This document shows, piece by piece, positions 26,572-34,933 of a stretch of DNA of 52,041 nt. Under the pieces are notes generated by a model, which worked only from the letters and a program-made list of their open reading frames with translations, was not told the DNA's origin and did no database searches. The position numbers were made by a program, and so were the translations under genes. The first letter of the stretch is position 1. Every line of letters begins with the position of its first letter. The DNA lies in contig JAJPIT010000119.1 of assembly GCA_021324615.1 (NCBI GenBank), positions 1-52,041 on the forward strand, written 5' to 3'. Source of the DNA: Terriglobia bacterium. GTDB taxonomy: Bacteria > Acidobacteriota > Terriglobia > Bryobacterales > Bryobacteraceae.

Positions 26572-27655
26572 ACGGGCGCGCTTCGAACACCAGGTTGAAA
26601 TGCGTTTCCGTGGCGCGGCGGAAACGGGAGAATCCCGCGCTGGAAACGATCTGTCGGATGCGAGCCTCGCCCGCCTGCGCTCCCAGGCCGAGTCCGACCT
26701 CCTGCGCAAGCGACGCCGGTACGCAGAACAGCGTCGATGCCGAGTAGTAGATGCGGCCGATCGGATTCAAATTGGAGCTCACGTCATCGCCGGCGAACGG
26801 CTCGACGATCATCCAGACGCCGTCCGGAGCGAGAGCTTCGCGGACGTGCTTGGCGGCGCCGGCGGGATCGCCCATATCGTGCAGGCAATCGAAAAAGGCG
26901 ACAAAATCGTATCCCGTGCCGGGGAACGATTTGGCCGGCGCGACTTCGAAGGTGATCCGGTCCGCAACTCCCGCCTCGGCGGCGCGCCGCCGCGCCTGCT
27001 CGATCGAGGCGCCGTGGTAGTCAAAACCGAAGAAGCGCGATTTGGGATAAGCCTGCGCCATCAGGATGGTGGATGCGCCATGCCCGCAGCCGATATCGGC
27101 GACTTTCGCGCCGGCCTTCAACTTCTGTTCCACGCCCTCGAGCGCGGGGATCCAGTTGGTCGTCAGATTGGCCAGATAGCCGGGCCGGAAAAAGCGCTCG
27201 CATCCTTCGAAGAGTCCTTTTTCGTGCTGGTGCCAGCCGAAGCCTTTGCCCGCGCGGAACGCTTCGGTAAGCTTCTCCTCGTCCTTCATCGCGGAGGCAA
27301 GCATGTGATAGAAACCGGGAAGGTGAACCGGCGTATTATCCAGCGCAAGCACGAAAGCCTGCTCCGGTGAAAGCGAATAGGTGTTCGATTCGGGGTGATA
27401 CTGGACGTAGTTGCCGGCGGCGTTTGCGTTCAGCCACTCTTGCACGTAACGCTCGCCCGTCCCGGTTCGCTTGGCCAATTCCGCGGCGGTGACGGGATTT
27501 CCGTCCGCCATCGCGCGATATAATCCGAGCCGGTCGCCGATTACGATCAGCGCCGCTTGTAACGATGCTCCCATATCCTGAACGGCTTGGCCGAGGAGGG
27601 CATTCAGCTTCTCTTCGCGGACCGGACGGATAGAGGTTTGCGGTTGGGTTGCCAT
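26570..27655 (-). CDS. Class I SAM-dependent methyltransferase with N-terminal winged helix (Rv2258c-like)
   Basis: A 361-residue soluble enzyme. Residues 20-100 form a winged-helix dimerisation domain (AALIVIGDRLGLYRAMADGNPVTAAELAKRTGTGERYVQEWLNA). Residues about 160-360 are a Rossmann methyltransferase with the SAM motif ADIGCGHGASTILMAQAYP and the motif II region YDFVAFFDCLHDMGDP. This layout matches the Rv2258c-type small-molecule methyltransferases; the substrate is unknown. AAGGAG lies 8 bases before the ATG, and a -10-like TATAAA on the minus strand lies 45 bases upstream. It is convergent with pit and divergent from an ECF sigma gene. Confidence 0.88.
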   Translation of the reverse strand: MATQPQTSIRPVREEKLNALLGQAVQDMGASLQAALIVIGDRLGLYRAMADGNPVTAAELAKRTGTGERYVQEWLNANAAGNYVQYHPESNTYSLSPEQAFVLALDNTPVHLPGFYHMLASAMKDEEKLTEAFRAGKGFGWHQHEKGLFEGCERFFRPGYLANLTTNWIPALEGVEQKLKAGAKVADIGCGHGASTILMAQAYPKSRFFGFDYHGASIEQARRRAAEAGVADRITFEVAPAKSFPGTGYDFVAFFDCLHDMGDPAGAAKHVREALAPDGVWMIVEPFAGDDVSSNLNPIGRIYYSASTLFCVPASLAQEVGLGLGAQAGEARIRQIVSSAGFSRFRRATETHFNLVFEARP

Positions 27656-27699
27656 AAAATTTGCTCCTTTCCACTCCTCCTGCGTTATTGCGAAGCCAT

Positions 27700-27705
27700 T
27701 TTATA
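27700..27705 (-). promoter_or_regulatory. -10-like box for the methyltransferase gene
   Basis: TATAAA on the minus strand (within GGTATAAAATGG), 45 bases before the methyltransferase ATG, in the 153-base divergent region 27656-27808. Transcription would start near 27693. No good -35 is visible. I see nothing else in that region apart from the AGGAG ribosome-binding site of the sigma gene at 27799-27803. Confidence 0.35.
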
Positions 27706-27808
27706 CCATGGCCGCATTTAAAACACGCCGTGCCATTCCTGCCGTGGGCAAAGCGGGGATGAGGCCCTGAAAGGAAAGGACATGTTGTAATAGGTTCCAG
27801 GAGCGGGA

Positions 27809-28354
27809 ATGGAGATTACGGAACTGCTGCATCGCGTCGGGGAAGGCGATCGCGCGGCGCTGGACGCGGTAATTCCACTCGTCTACGAGGAGCTGAAAAA
27901 GCTGGCCTCGGCGCGGCTGCGGCGTGAAGCGGGAGCTCGGCCGCTGGCGACGACGGCGCTGGTCCACGAGGCCTATTTAAAGCTGGCCGGCGGAAAGCAT
28001 CCGGCTTATGAAAATCGCTCGCATTTTTACGGAGTCGCTTCGCGGCTGATGCGCCAGATCCTGGTGGATGCGGCGCGCGCCCGCGCGGCGGGCAAGCGCG
28101 ATTTCGGCCGCGAGGTCTGCCTCACCGAAATTCCCGACCTGGGAAAGCAGCCCGACGAAGCGTTGCTGCGGATGGAAGATGCGCTGGAAAAGCTGAACCG
28201 GACCGATCCGCTCAAAGTGCGCCTGATCGAGATGCGCTACTTCGGGGGAATGACGGCGGAGGAAGCCGCCCGGGCGCTCTCCATGTCGGTTCACGTGGTT
28301 CGCAAGGATCTTCGGCTGGCGCAGGCCTGGCTGCGCAAGGAAATGGCCGGATGA
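27809..28354 (+). CDS. ECF-like sigma factor of the TIGR02999 group
   Basis: A 181-residue sigma-70 family protein of the Acidobacteriota/Planctomycetota-rich TIGR02999 (ECF-SigX6) group. Diagnostic parts are VGEGDRAALDAVIPLVYEELKKLASARLRRE, ATTALVHEAYLKL in region 2, and in region 4 VRLIEMRYFGGMTAEEAARAL followed by a helix-turn-helix (SVHVVRKDLRLAQAWL). Such genes are typically followed, on the same strand, by a Ser/Thr kinase with a repeat tail. Here the kinase is present but convergent, with 6 bases between stops. AGGAG lies 5 bases upstream of the ATG. Confidence 0.93.
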   Translation: MEITELLHRVGEGDRAALDAVIPLVYEELKKLASARLRREAGARPLATTALVHEAYLKLAGGKHPAYENRSHFYGVASRLMRQILVDAARARAAGKRDFGREVCLTEIPDLGKQPDEALLRMEDALEKLNRTDPLKVRLIEMRYFGGMTAEEAARALSMSVHVVRKDLRLAQAWLRKEMAG

Positions 28355-28360
28355 AGGAGG

Positions 28361-31021
28361 TCAGCGGGCGGCCGCCGCGGCGGCCTGCTGGCGGAGGACG
28401 AACGCGCTTCCGGGCAGTTTTTTGGACCATGTCTGCCACAGATCGAGCCGCTTTTGCGCCAGCGAACGCGCCTCCCCGGCGTTCCCGGTCCGGCGGTCCA
28501 GATCGGCCAGCCTTTCATAAACCCGCGAGAGCCGGATGGCGACGGTCAGATCGTTCTGGTCGGGCTGGAAGGCATCGATGGCCTTGAGCAGTTGCCGGTA
28601 AATTTCCGCCGCGCGCTCCGGCTGGCCGGTTTCGGCGAACTGATCGCCCCAGGCCGCCATCACGGTTTCGCCGTCGGCTGTCGGGTCCATGCGATCTTCC
28701 GAATACTGCTTCAAATCGCGCATCTGGCGAATGGCGGCTTCGATTCTGGCGCGCGCTTCGGCGGGACGATGCAGCCGCCGCAGCGAATAAGACGAACGCG
28801 CCAGCAGCACCGCTTCAAGCTGGCGCGCGTCACCGTTGTTTTTCACCTGGCGAAGGAGGGAAAGCGCCTGTTCGTAAAGCGCCAGGGCCTCCGCCGGATC
28901 GGTGCGGTTGACCAGCGGGCCCAACTCGCGCGTTGCGGTGCCGGCCTGAGTGCGGCTCCTCGCGTCGTTAGGGTCCAATTTCGCGTTTTGCTCCACGATG
29001 TCGCGGGCGCGCCGCAGCACCACGATCGCGTCCGCAGTGCGGTCCAGACTGATGCTGCCGTCCTGACCGAGAATCGTGCCTTCGCGCCAGTACACGTTGT
29101 ACAGGTTGCTGCGGCGAATGGCCTCGCCGCTTGGGACTGATCTTTCGATGCGGATTCGCGCCTCGGTGATCGCCTGAAGCGCTCCGTCCAGATCGCCGGA
29201 AAAGCGCAGCGAATCGGCCAGAATACTCAGCGCATTGCCGCTAACCATATCCGCATCGTCGCCGGAGCTCGCAATCTCCACCGCTCGCCGCGCGTAGCGG
29301 ATCGCCTCGGAATAGAGATGTTCGTTCTTGTAAGCCAGTGCAATATTTGAAAGGATGCGGGCGGAATCCCTCGCCTCCTTCCGGGAAATCGGCGTGAGCC
29401 GCAGGAGAGCTTCCACCCGGCCCGCGGCTTTGGCGGCCTGCGCCAGGGTTTCCTCGCGCCGATGCGCGGTGTTGGCCAGAATCATGAGATCATGCTCGAC
29501 CTCGGCCGCGGTCATCAGAGCTTCCTTGTTTTTGGGCGAATGTGTCAATACATCTTCGATCAGCGCGCCGGCTTTTCGAAGGCTGGCCTCGGCGTCGGCG
29601 GTCCGCCCCAGGTTGGAATTGGTTGGCACGCCCTGAATCAGCGCCAGCTCCGCGTAGGCCTGCGCGGCTTCAAACTCCAACGCCGGGTCGCGGCGGGCCG
29701 CGGTCCGGAGTCCTTCCAGGTACTCCTGCGACATCGCGACGATCTCCTCGCGGGCTTTGGTGGCGCCGGGCAGAGAGCGAAGCGCGGCGTCGAGCGCCAG
29801 GGTCTTATTCGCCAGGCGGCGGACCTGATCGAAGCGGCGCTCGGCAATGGCGCGCTCGCGATTGGCGAAATAGAGGCCGACCGACAGCGCCGCGATCGCC
29901 GAGGCGGCCGCGGCCACGGCGAAGGGATAGCGGCGGAGAAATTTGCGGCAGCGGTACCAGGCGTTTCCGGATCGCGCGCGCACCGGACGCCACTCCAGGA
30001 ATGCGCGGAGATCGCCCGCGAAGGCGTCGACCGAAGCATAGCGCTCGCCCGGCTCCTTGCGCAGCGCCTTGGCCAGGATGTAATCCAGATCCTTCGGGAT
30101 TTCCGGATTCACCTGGCTCGCCGCGGGGGGCTCGCGCGAGCAGATCGCGGCTTCGATCTCGCCACGCGACGCCGCCCCAATGTCGTGCGGCGAGCGGCCG
30201 GTCAGAAGCTTATAGAGCACCGCGCCCAGCGAGTAGATGTCGGTCGCCGCCGTCTGCGCTTCGCCCCGCACCTGCTCCGGACTGGCGTATTCCGGTGTCA
30301 GCAATCGATCCTGCGTCAGCGTCGCCGCGCCGGTGTCGGGCGCTTCATCCAGAATCTTGGCGATGCCGAAATCGAGCAGCTTCGGTTCACCCGCGCGGTT
30401 GACCAGAATATTGGAGGGCTTCAGATCGCGATGAATGATCAGATTGCGATGCGCGTAAGCCACCGCGTCGCAGACCTGAAGGAACAACGCCAGCTTCGCG
30501 CGCAGATCGAGCTTCCGCGCGTACTCATCGATGGGCACGCCCTCGATGTAATCCATCGCCAGATAAGGCTGGCCGCCGGCGGTGTGGCCGGCATCGAGCA
30601 GACGGGCAATGGCCGCGTGGTTCAATCGCGCCAGAATGTGCCGCTCCTGAAGGAAGCGATTGCGAAACGACGTACCCGTTTGGTCGTAGCGCAGCAGCTT
30701 GACGGCGGCGCGCTGATTCACCTCGCCGTCGGCGCGCTCGCCCAGATAGACGGCGCCCATTCCGCCGCGTCCCAGCAGGCGCGATAACCGGTACGGCCCG
30801 CAGCGCGCGCCCTCCGCCGGCGGCGAGGCTTCCAGCAACCGTTCCGCGCCCTCCGCCACGCAGCCGTCGAGGACACGTTCAGCGTCCGTGTCAAAACGCA
30901 GCAGCGCCTCCACTTCGGATCTGATTTCGTCGGGAATGCTTTCGCGACGATAGATCTCGTCGCGCTCCGCATCCGGAAGATCGGCGACTCTATGAAAAAG
31001 GATTTCGGCCTCGCGATTCAT
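28361..31021 (-). CDS. Transmembrane Ser/Thr protein kinase with TPR-like tail
   Basis: An 886-residue bacterial Hanks-type kinase (Pkn type). After an ~80-residue helical N-terminus, the kinase domain runs from about 77 to 345: Gly-rich loop GRGGMGAVYLGE, Lys108 in AVKLL, catalytic HRDLKPSN with Asp199, and DFG Asp217, followed by TPEYASPEQ. All key residues are intact. One transmembrane segment lies at about 365-386 (FAVAAAASAIAALSVGLYFA). The ~500-residue extracytoplasmic part is helical and TPR-like. It is the usual partner of TIGR02999 sigma factors, although convergent here. The upstream minus strand carries GGGAAAGG before the start, and TAAGAT at 31041-31046 may be its -10. Confidence 0.93.
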   Translation of the reverse strand: MNREAEILFHRVADLPDAERDEIYRRESIPDEIRSEVEALLRFDTDAERVLDGCVAEGAERLLEASPPAEGARCGPYRLSRLLGRGGMGAVYLGERADGEVNQRAAVKLLRYDQTGTSFRNRFLQERHILARLNHAAIARLLDAGHTAGGQPYLAMDYIEGVPIDEYARKLDLRAKLALFLQVCDAVAYAHRNLIIHRDLKPSNILVNRAGEPKLLDFGIAKILDEAPDTGAATLTQDRLLTPEYASPEQVRGEAQTAATDIYSLGAVLYKLLTGRSPHDIGAASRGEIEAAICSREPPAASQVNPEIPKDLDYILAKALRKEPGERYASVDAFAGDLRAFLEWRPVRARSGNAWYRCRKFLRRYPFAVAAAASAIAALSVGLYFANRERAIAERRFDQVRRLANKTLALDAALRSLPGATKAREEIVAMSQEYLEGLRTAARRDPALEFEAAQAYAELALIQGVPTNSNLGRTADAEASLRKAGALIEDVLTHSPKNKEALMTAAEVEHDLMILANTAHRREETLAQAAKAAGRVEALLRLTPISRKEARDSARILSNIALAYKNEHLYSEAIRYARRAVEIASSGDDADMVSGNALSILADSLRFSGDLDGALQAITEARIRIERSVPSGEAIRRSNLYNVYWREGTILGQDGSISLDRTADAIVVLRRARDIVEQNAKLDPNDARSRTQAGTATRELGPLVNRTDPAEALALYEQALSLLRQVKNNGDARQLEAVLLARSSYSLRRLHRPAEARARIEAAIRQMRDLKQYSEDRMDPTADGETVMAAWGDQFAETGQPERAAEIYRQLLKAIDAFQPDQNDLTVAIRLSRVYERLADLDRRTGNAGEARSLAQKRLDLWQTWSKKLPGSAFVLRQQAAAAAAR

Positions 31022-31040
31022 CCGGCGGACCTTTCCCTAG

Positions 31041-31046
31041 ATCTTA
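31041..31046 (-). promoter_or_regulatory. Possible -10 box for the kinase gene
   Basis: TAAGAT (within GCGATAAGATC on the minus strand), 20 bases before the kinase start, in the 90-base gap after the di-heme peroxidase gene. A purine-rich GGGAAAGG site follows it. The -35 is unclear. Confidence 0.3.
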
Positions 31047-31111
31047 TCGCGTCTAAAATCATCCGGCCCCGCAAAGCGCGCATCCACTGGATATATCCCG
31101 CCCTCCAGCCA

Positions 31112-32503
31112 CTAAAGCGACTTCAGGAAGGCGATGATGTCGGCCTTTTCGCGCGCCGTGAATCCTATGTTGAAGCGCTGATCGTAGAACTCAATCACAT
31201 CGTCGAGCGTCCGCGCCGATCCGTTATGAAAATACGGCGCGCGGGCCGCCAGGCCCCGCAGCACCGGACCTTTGACTTTGCCGATATCCGCCCACAGGCC
31301 CGTGATCAACGCGCGGCCGGGATCGGTGGTCTGAACGATCTCGCCCGTCGAGTTATTGCGCAGCGTGAACACCGGCAGATAGCTGACATCCAGAGGGCTG
31401 TCCACATCGCTGACCCCGATATTCAGCGGAACTGAAGCCGAATGGTCCCCCACGCCGGGAGTATCGTGACAGGTCCCGCACGTTCCTGTCAGCGACGGCA
31501 CGCCGAGCACATCGTTGAGGCCGGCGACGTTGGTAATATTGATTGGCTTCGAATTGAACAGCTCTTCGCCCCGGGCGATGCTCGCGCGCGCCGCGTTGGG
31601 CGAATTCAGCCATGCATCGTAGAGCTTGAAAATCACCGGATTGAACGGCGCTGGAAAGGGATTGAATCCGAAGCTCGGAGGAAACGAATCATTGATGCCG
31701 ATATTAAACGGCTGCGAGGCAAGCGTCACCGGACCCCCTTGGGCGCCGTCGGTGTTCAGAAAACCCGCCTGGAAGTCGATCGCCTGCGCGGTTCGGAGCG
31801 ACATCTCGAAGTTCACGATGCTCTGAATTTGCGCCGCCGTCGGAGGATTCGCGCCCTGTGCGTGGCCCGCCGTCGCATCGATCGCCTGCTGGGCCAGATC
31901 CGCCATCAGGTCGAATGGATTTGTCGCGTATGTAATCTTCTGCGTGCCGGTCTGCGGAGAAGATTCGCGGCCATCCCACATCACCGTGCTCAGGAATTTC
32001 AGATTGGTCGCCGGCAGAGGGCGGCGATACATGGATAAAGTCGTCATATCGCCGCAGCCGTAGGGATTGGCGACGTTGATCACGGTGAACTGCGCGTTGG
32101 CCGGAACCGGCAGGGCGATTCGGATTAAGCCGCGGCTCAGCAGCAAACTATAAGCCGCCATGCGCCCTTCCAAGGTGGACGTGTCGATGTTGTGGTCGCA
32201 GTTGGAGCCGTCGTTGGTGCGGAAAATTGGATCGGTTCCCTGGGAGAAAAGAAATCGCCGTTGAACTTCGGCCGCCGAAAACGACCAGCCTTCCGTCGGC
32301 CTGTGGCAGCTCGAACAGGATCGTCCATTAGTGCCCAGAGGCTGAAAAAATGCGCCGGTCAGGTCGAGGCCGGCGCCGTTGACGTTGTAGGTCTCGAGGA
32401 ATCCGCCCTCATCAGGCACCGGGAAAGAGTTGGGAAGCGTTTGCGCGTTTCCAAGCACTGCGAAAATTGCGGACAAAACCGTATAACGAGCCTTGAATTC
32501 CAT
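31112..32503 (-). CDS. Second di-heme cytochrome c peroxidase-like protein
   Basis: A 463-residue exported protein. The signal peptide covers about residues 1-20 (YTVLSAIFAVLGNAQ). Two c-type heme motifs, CSSCH (about residue 63) and CGTCH (about residue 343), and the C-terminal PVLRGLAARAPYFHNGSARTL block put it in the di-heme peroxidase/MauG-related group, though it is longer and less canonical than the one at 22091-23290. It may act on peroxide or an organic substrate. A strong GGAGG ribosome-binding site lies 8 bases upstream. The 119-base leader region (32504-32622) also has a GGGAG...CTCCC pair that could form a small hairpin. Confidence 0.87.
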   Translation of the reverse strand: MEFKARYTVLSAIFAVLGNAQTLPNSFPVPDEGGFLETYNVNGAGLDLTGAFFQPLGTNGRSCSSCHRPTEGWSFSAAEVQRRFLFSQGTDPIFRTNDGSNCDHNIDTSTLEGRMAAYSLLLSRGLIRIALPVPANAQFTVINVANPYGCGDMTTLSMYRRPLPATNLKFLSTVMWDGRESSPQTGTQKITYATNPFDLMADLAQQAIDATAGHAQGANPPTAAQIQSIVNFEMSLRTAQAIDFQAGFLNTDGAQGGPVTLASQPFNIGINDSFPPSFGFNPFPAPFNPVIFKLYDAWLNSPNAARASIARGEELFNSKPINITNVAGLNDVLGVPSLTGTCGTCHDTPGVGDHSASVPLNIGVSDVDSPLDVSYLPVFTLRNNSTGEIVQTTDPGRALITGLWADIGKVKGPVLRGLAARAPYFHNGSARTLDDVIEFYDQRFNIGFTAREKADIIAFLKSL

Positions 32504-32622
32504 TCCGGCATCCTCCTTGCCTTGTCGGGAGGTTGTATTTCTCCCAACTCTCCTGCGGAATTCACGGACAAATTTAGACTCGTTTCAAAGATTTTTGCCG
32601 GATCAGGGCAGGGAAGCGGCGC

Positions 32623-33171
32623 CTATTCGATCTGGCGCATGATTCGCCGGACTTCATCGGCATACGCCCGCCGCGGATTATAGGTGAACAGTTTTTCCAC
32701 TATATCCTTGCCGGCGTAAGGAGGATTGATGGCGAGCTGACGCGCCAGGAACTCGATGCCCGATTCGACCGAGGCAAAGCTCTGGCGGCCCGGGTGATAG
32801 CCCCAAAAATTGTTGTTCTTTTCGTTCCAGCCGCAGGTGGTTTCGCGCACGGAGATGGCGGGCAGCAGACGGTAATCGAGGCCGTAACGATCGGCGGCGC
32901 GGAGATACGCCTCCACGTGGTGCGGCTCGGGGCAGTGGTAGGCGCGGAAGAAAGCGCGGAGGCGTTCGGCGCGCGGATCAGGCGGATTCGCCGCCTGGAT
33001 GAACGGATCTTGCGGGCGGGCGAGATTCACATTTGCTGCGCCGGCGCAAAGCAGCAGCCCGGCCAGCGCGCCGCGAACCGCCTTGCCAAACCGCGGCCGC
33101 GCCATGGCTGCAAGAAACGCCGCCGCCCGGCGGGACGCGGCGGACTCCGGCAAACGGATGACGAAAATCAC
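32623..33171 (-). CDS. Exported lysozyme-like (glucosaminidase-fold) protein
   Basis: A 182-residue protein. Residues about 80-180 resemble the lysozyme/endo-beta-N-acetylglucosaminidase fold: LDYRLLPAISVRETTCGW holds a candidate catalytic glutamate (in SVRET), then NNNFWGYHPG and ASVESGIEFLARQL. It would cut or bind peptidoglycan in the periplasm. A hydrophobic stretch (ALAGLLLCAGAANV) after basic residues serves as a signal anchor or signal peptide. The GTG at 33171 has AGGA 5 bases upstream and is used here; the ATG at 33105 gives a shorter, more standard signal peptide. It follows the FmdB-type gene by 28 bases on the same strand. Confidence 0.78.
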   Translation of the reverse strand: MIFVIRLPESAASRRAAAFLAAMARPRFGKAVRGALAGLLLCAGAANVNLARPQDPFIQAANPPDPRAERLRAFFRAYHCPEPHHVEAYLRAADRYGLDYRLLPAISVRETTCGWNEKNNNFWGYHPGRQSFASVESGIEFLARQLAINPPYAGKDIVEKLFTYNPRRAYADEVRRIMRQIE

Positions 33172-33199
33172 CGGATTCCTGTGTTCTTCGCCGCGGCGG

Positions 33200-33514
33200 T
33201 CAGGACGTCTTGTCCGCGCCGGCCGGCTTGGATTCGGATTTGTTTTCCGCCGGTTTGCTTTCGCCGGATTTGCTCTCCGCCGGTTTAGCGTCGCCTTTGT
33301 TCTCGGCCGGTTTCGAATCGGGCTGCGGCGAGCCGCCCTTGGCGTAGTCGGTGATGTACCATCCGCTGCCTTTGAACTGGAACGCGGGCGGAGAAAGCAG
33401 ACGCTCCACCGCGCCGCCGCAGGCCTGATGCGTGCCCAGCGGGGCGTCGGAAAATTTCTGGATTACTTCAAAAATCTGGCCGCACTTGGCGCACCGGTAT
33501 TCATACAGGGGCAT
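33200..33514 (-). CDS. FmdB-family zinc-ribbon protein with Lys/Glu/Pro repeat tail
   Basis: A 104-residue protein. The N-terminal ~50 residues are an FmdB-type zinc ribbon (MPLYEYRCAKCGQIFEV, Cys8/Cys11). The second pair is unusual: HxxC (His29, Cys32) instead of CxxC, which is still compatible with zinc binding. After a conserved FKGSGWYITDYAK segment, residues 66-104 form a low-complexity tail of imperfect KPAE[NS]K units, probably disordered. It is the middle gene of an apparent S41-FmdB-lysozyme-like set, with 18 bases after the S41 gene. Role unknown; the family is suspected to be regulatory. Confidence 0.85.
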   Translation of the reverse strand: MPLYEYRCAKCGQIFEVIQKFSDAPLGTHQACGGAVERLLSPPAFQFKGSGWYITDYAKGGSPQPDSKPAENKGDAKPAESKSGESKPAENKSESKPAGADKTS

Positions 33515-33532
33515 ATCCGTCCTGCCTGATTG

Positions 33533-34735
33533 TCAGTTCTGCATGATGGTGATCACGCGGCCGAGGCCTTTCTGCATGATCGCGTCCGGTCCGGGTTTCT
33601 GGACGCTGGGATCATCGGTATCGTCGTCGTCGTCGCCAGCGGTGGCTTCATCCTGCTGGATATTCGGCGCGACCCCGGTATCCTGAATGGCCTTGCCGTC
33701 CGGTGCGTAGTATTTGGCCACCGACAGAATCACCGCGCTGCCGTCATCCATGGTCACCGCCTTGCGAACGCCGGCGTCGCCGTAGGTGTGCTCGCCCACC
33801 AGATCGGCGCGCTTGGATTGGAGCAGAGCCGCGGCGGCGATCTCCGCCGCGCCCGCGGTTCCATGATTGACCAGCACCACCAGCGGCGCCTTGGTCACCT
33901 GCTTGGAGGCGGCCGCGTTGAAGTCCTGCCGGCTTACTTTCTGGCCTTGCAGATACGTGATCAGGCCTTTGTCCATGAACAGATTGGCCACCGCGACGCC
34001 CTCTTCAGGATCGCCGCTGGAGCAGTGCCGCAGATCCAGCACAAATCGTTTGGCGCCCTGTTTTTCCAATTCCTGAATCTTGGCGGCGATCTCCTTGGCC
34101 CGGCCGCGCTCCAGCGAATAGGTTTGAATCACCCCGACCTGCTGCCCATCCTGGGTCACGATTTTGCCGCTCACCGGCGAGGGAACCAGATTGGCGCGAA
34201 TCAGCGTGATGCTCTGCGGCTCCGATTTGCGGACGCGAAGCACGCTCATCTCCACCGAGGTGCCCGGCTCGCCGCTAAGCAGAATTTCGGCGAAAGCCAG
34301 CGGCATATCGCGCGTCGAGACGTTGTTGATCGATTCGATGACGTCGCCGGTCGAGATGCCGGCCTTGGCCGCCGGTCCGCCCGGAATCGCATCCACCACG
34401 CTCAAATACCCATAGCGGCGCGAGAGCACCAGGCCGACCTGCGGTTTCGGCGATTCCTTAGCCTTCAGATACTGCTTGTATTGATCCGCATTCAGATAAC
34501 TGGCATAGGGATCCAGCGATTCGAGCATCCCGTTAATCGCGCCCGCCGTCACGGCCTTCATGTCCGGCTCTTCTACGTAATCCATCTTGATGCGCGACAG
34601 CACTTCGCTGTACACGCTCAGATGAGTGTAGGTACTATCGGCGGAAGCGCTCCGGCCGCGCACCGCACCGAACAAAAGCAGCGCCACCAGGCAGGTGGAA
34701 GATGCCACCACGGCGAATTGGAAACGTCGATTCAT
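33533..34735 (-). CDS. S41-family C-terminal-processing-protease homologue lacking catalytic residues
   Basis: A 400-residue exported protein with an N-terminal signal/anchor (FAVVASSTCLVALLLFGAV). Residues ~95-180 are a PDZ domain (VGLVLSRRYGYLSVVDAIPGGPAAKAGISTGDVIESINN). Residues ~190-360 are the S41 peptidase core. Active Tsp/CtpA proteins use a Ser in S-A-S-A-S-E and a Lys in TFGKG. Here the Ser position is Gly295 (GTAGAAEI) and the Lys position is Asp320 (TYGDAG). The spacing is 25 residues, equal to Ser430-Lys455 of E. coli Tsp, so the alignment is secure. It is therefore probably a catalytically dead scaffold or regulator. The Asp-rich tail (DDDDDTDD) is also odd. An extended -10 precedes it. 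Confidence 0.9.
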   Translation of the reverse strand: MNRRFQFAVVASSTCLVALLLFGAVRGRSASADSTYTHLSVYSEVLSRIKMDYVEEPDMKAVTAGAINGMLESLDPYASYLNADQYKQYLKAKESPKPQVGLVLSRRYGYLSVVDAIPGGPAAKAGISTGDVIESINNVSTRDMPLAFAEILLSGEPGTSVEMSVLRVRKSEPQSITLIRANLVPSPVSGKIVTQDGQQVGVIQTYSLERGRAKEIAAKIQELEKQGAKRFVLDLRHCSSGDPEEGVAVANLFMDKGLITYLQGQKVSRQDFNAAASKQVTKAPLVVLVNHGTAGAAEIAAAALLQSKRADLVGEHTYGDAGVRKAVTMDDGSAVILSVAKYYAPDGKAIQDTGVAPNIQQDEATAGDDDDDTDDPSVQKPGPDAIMQKGLGRVITIMQN

Positions 34736-34757
34736 GGGCGGAAAGCCTCTAGAAGAC

Positions 34758-34766
34758 AGGATAGCA
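34758..34766 (-). promoter_or_regulatory. Extended -10 element for the S41-family gene
   Basis: TGCTATCCT on the minus strand, identical to the element at 8546-8554. Transcription would begin near 34751, 16 bases before the S41 start codon. The rest of the 198-base gap 34736-34933 holds an AT-rich patch (34785-34820) that could contain an upstream element; I see no gene there. Confidence 0.5.
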
Positions 34767-34933
34767 GACCAGGCTCGCGGCCGGCCATATTTTAGTTAAC
34801 ATAATATCTGTTATCGGAAGTATGTAGGAGAACGAACGAAGCGCGGACGCTATCTGCCCGACGGGTGGTGCCGCCCTCAGAGGCATAATGCGCATCAGGG
34901 ATATTACCAGAAAGATTACTTGCGTGATGGAGG

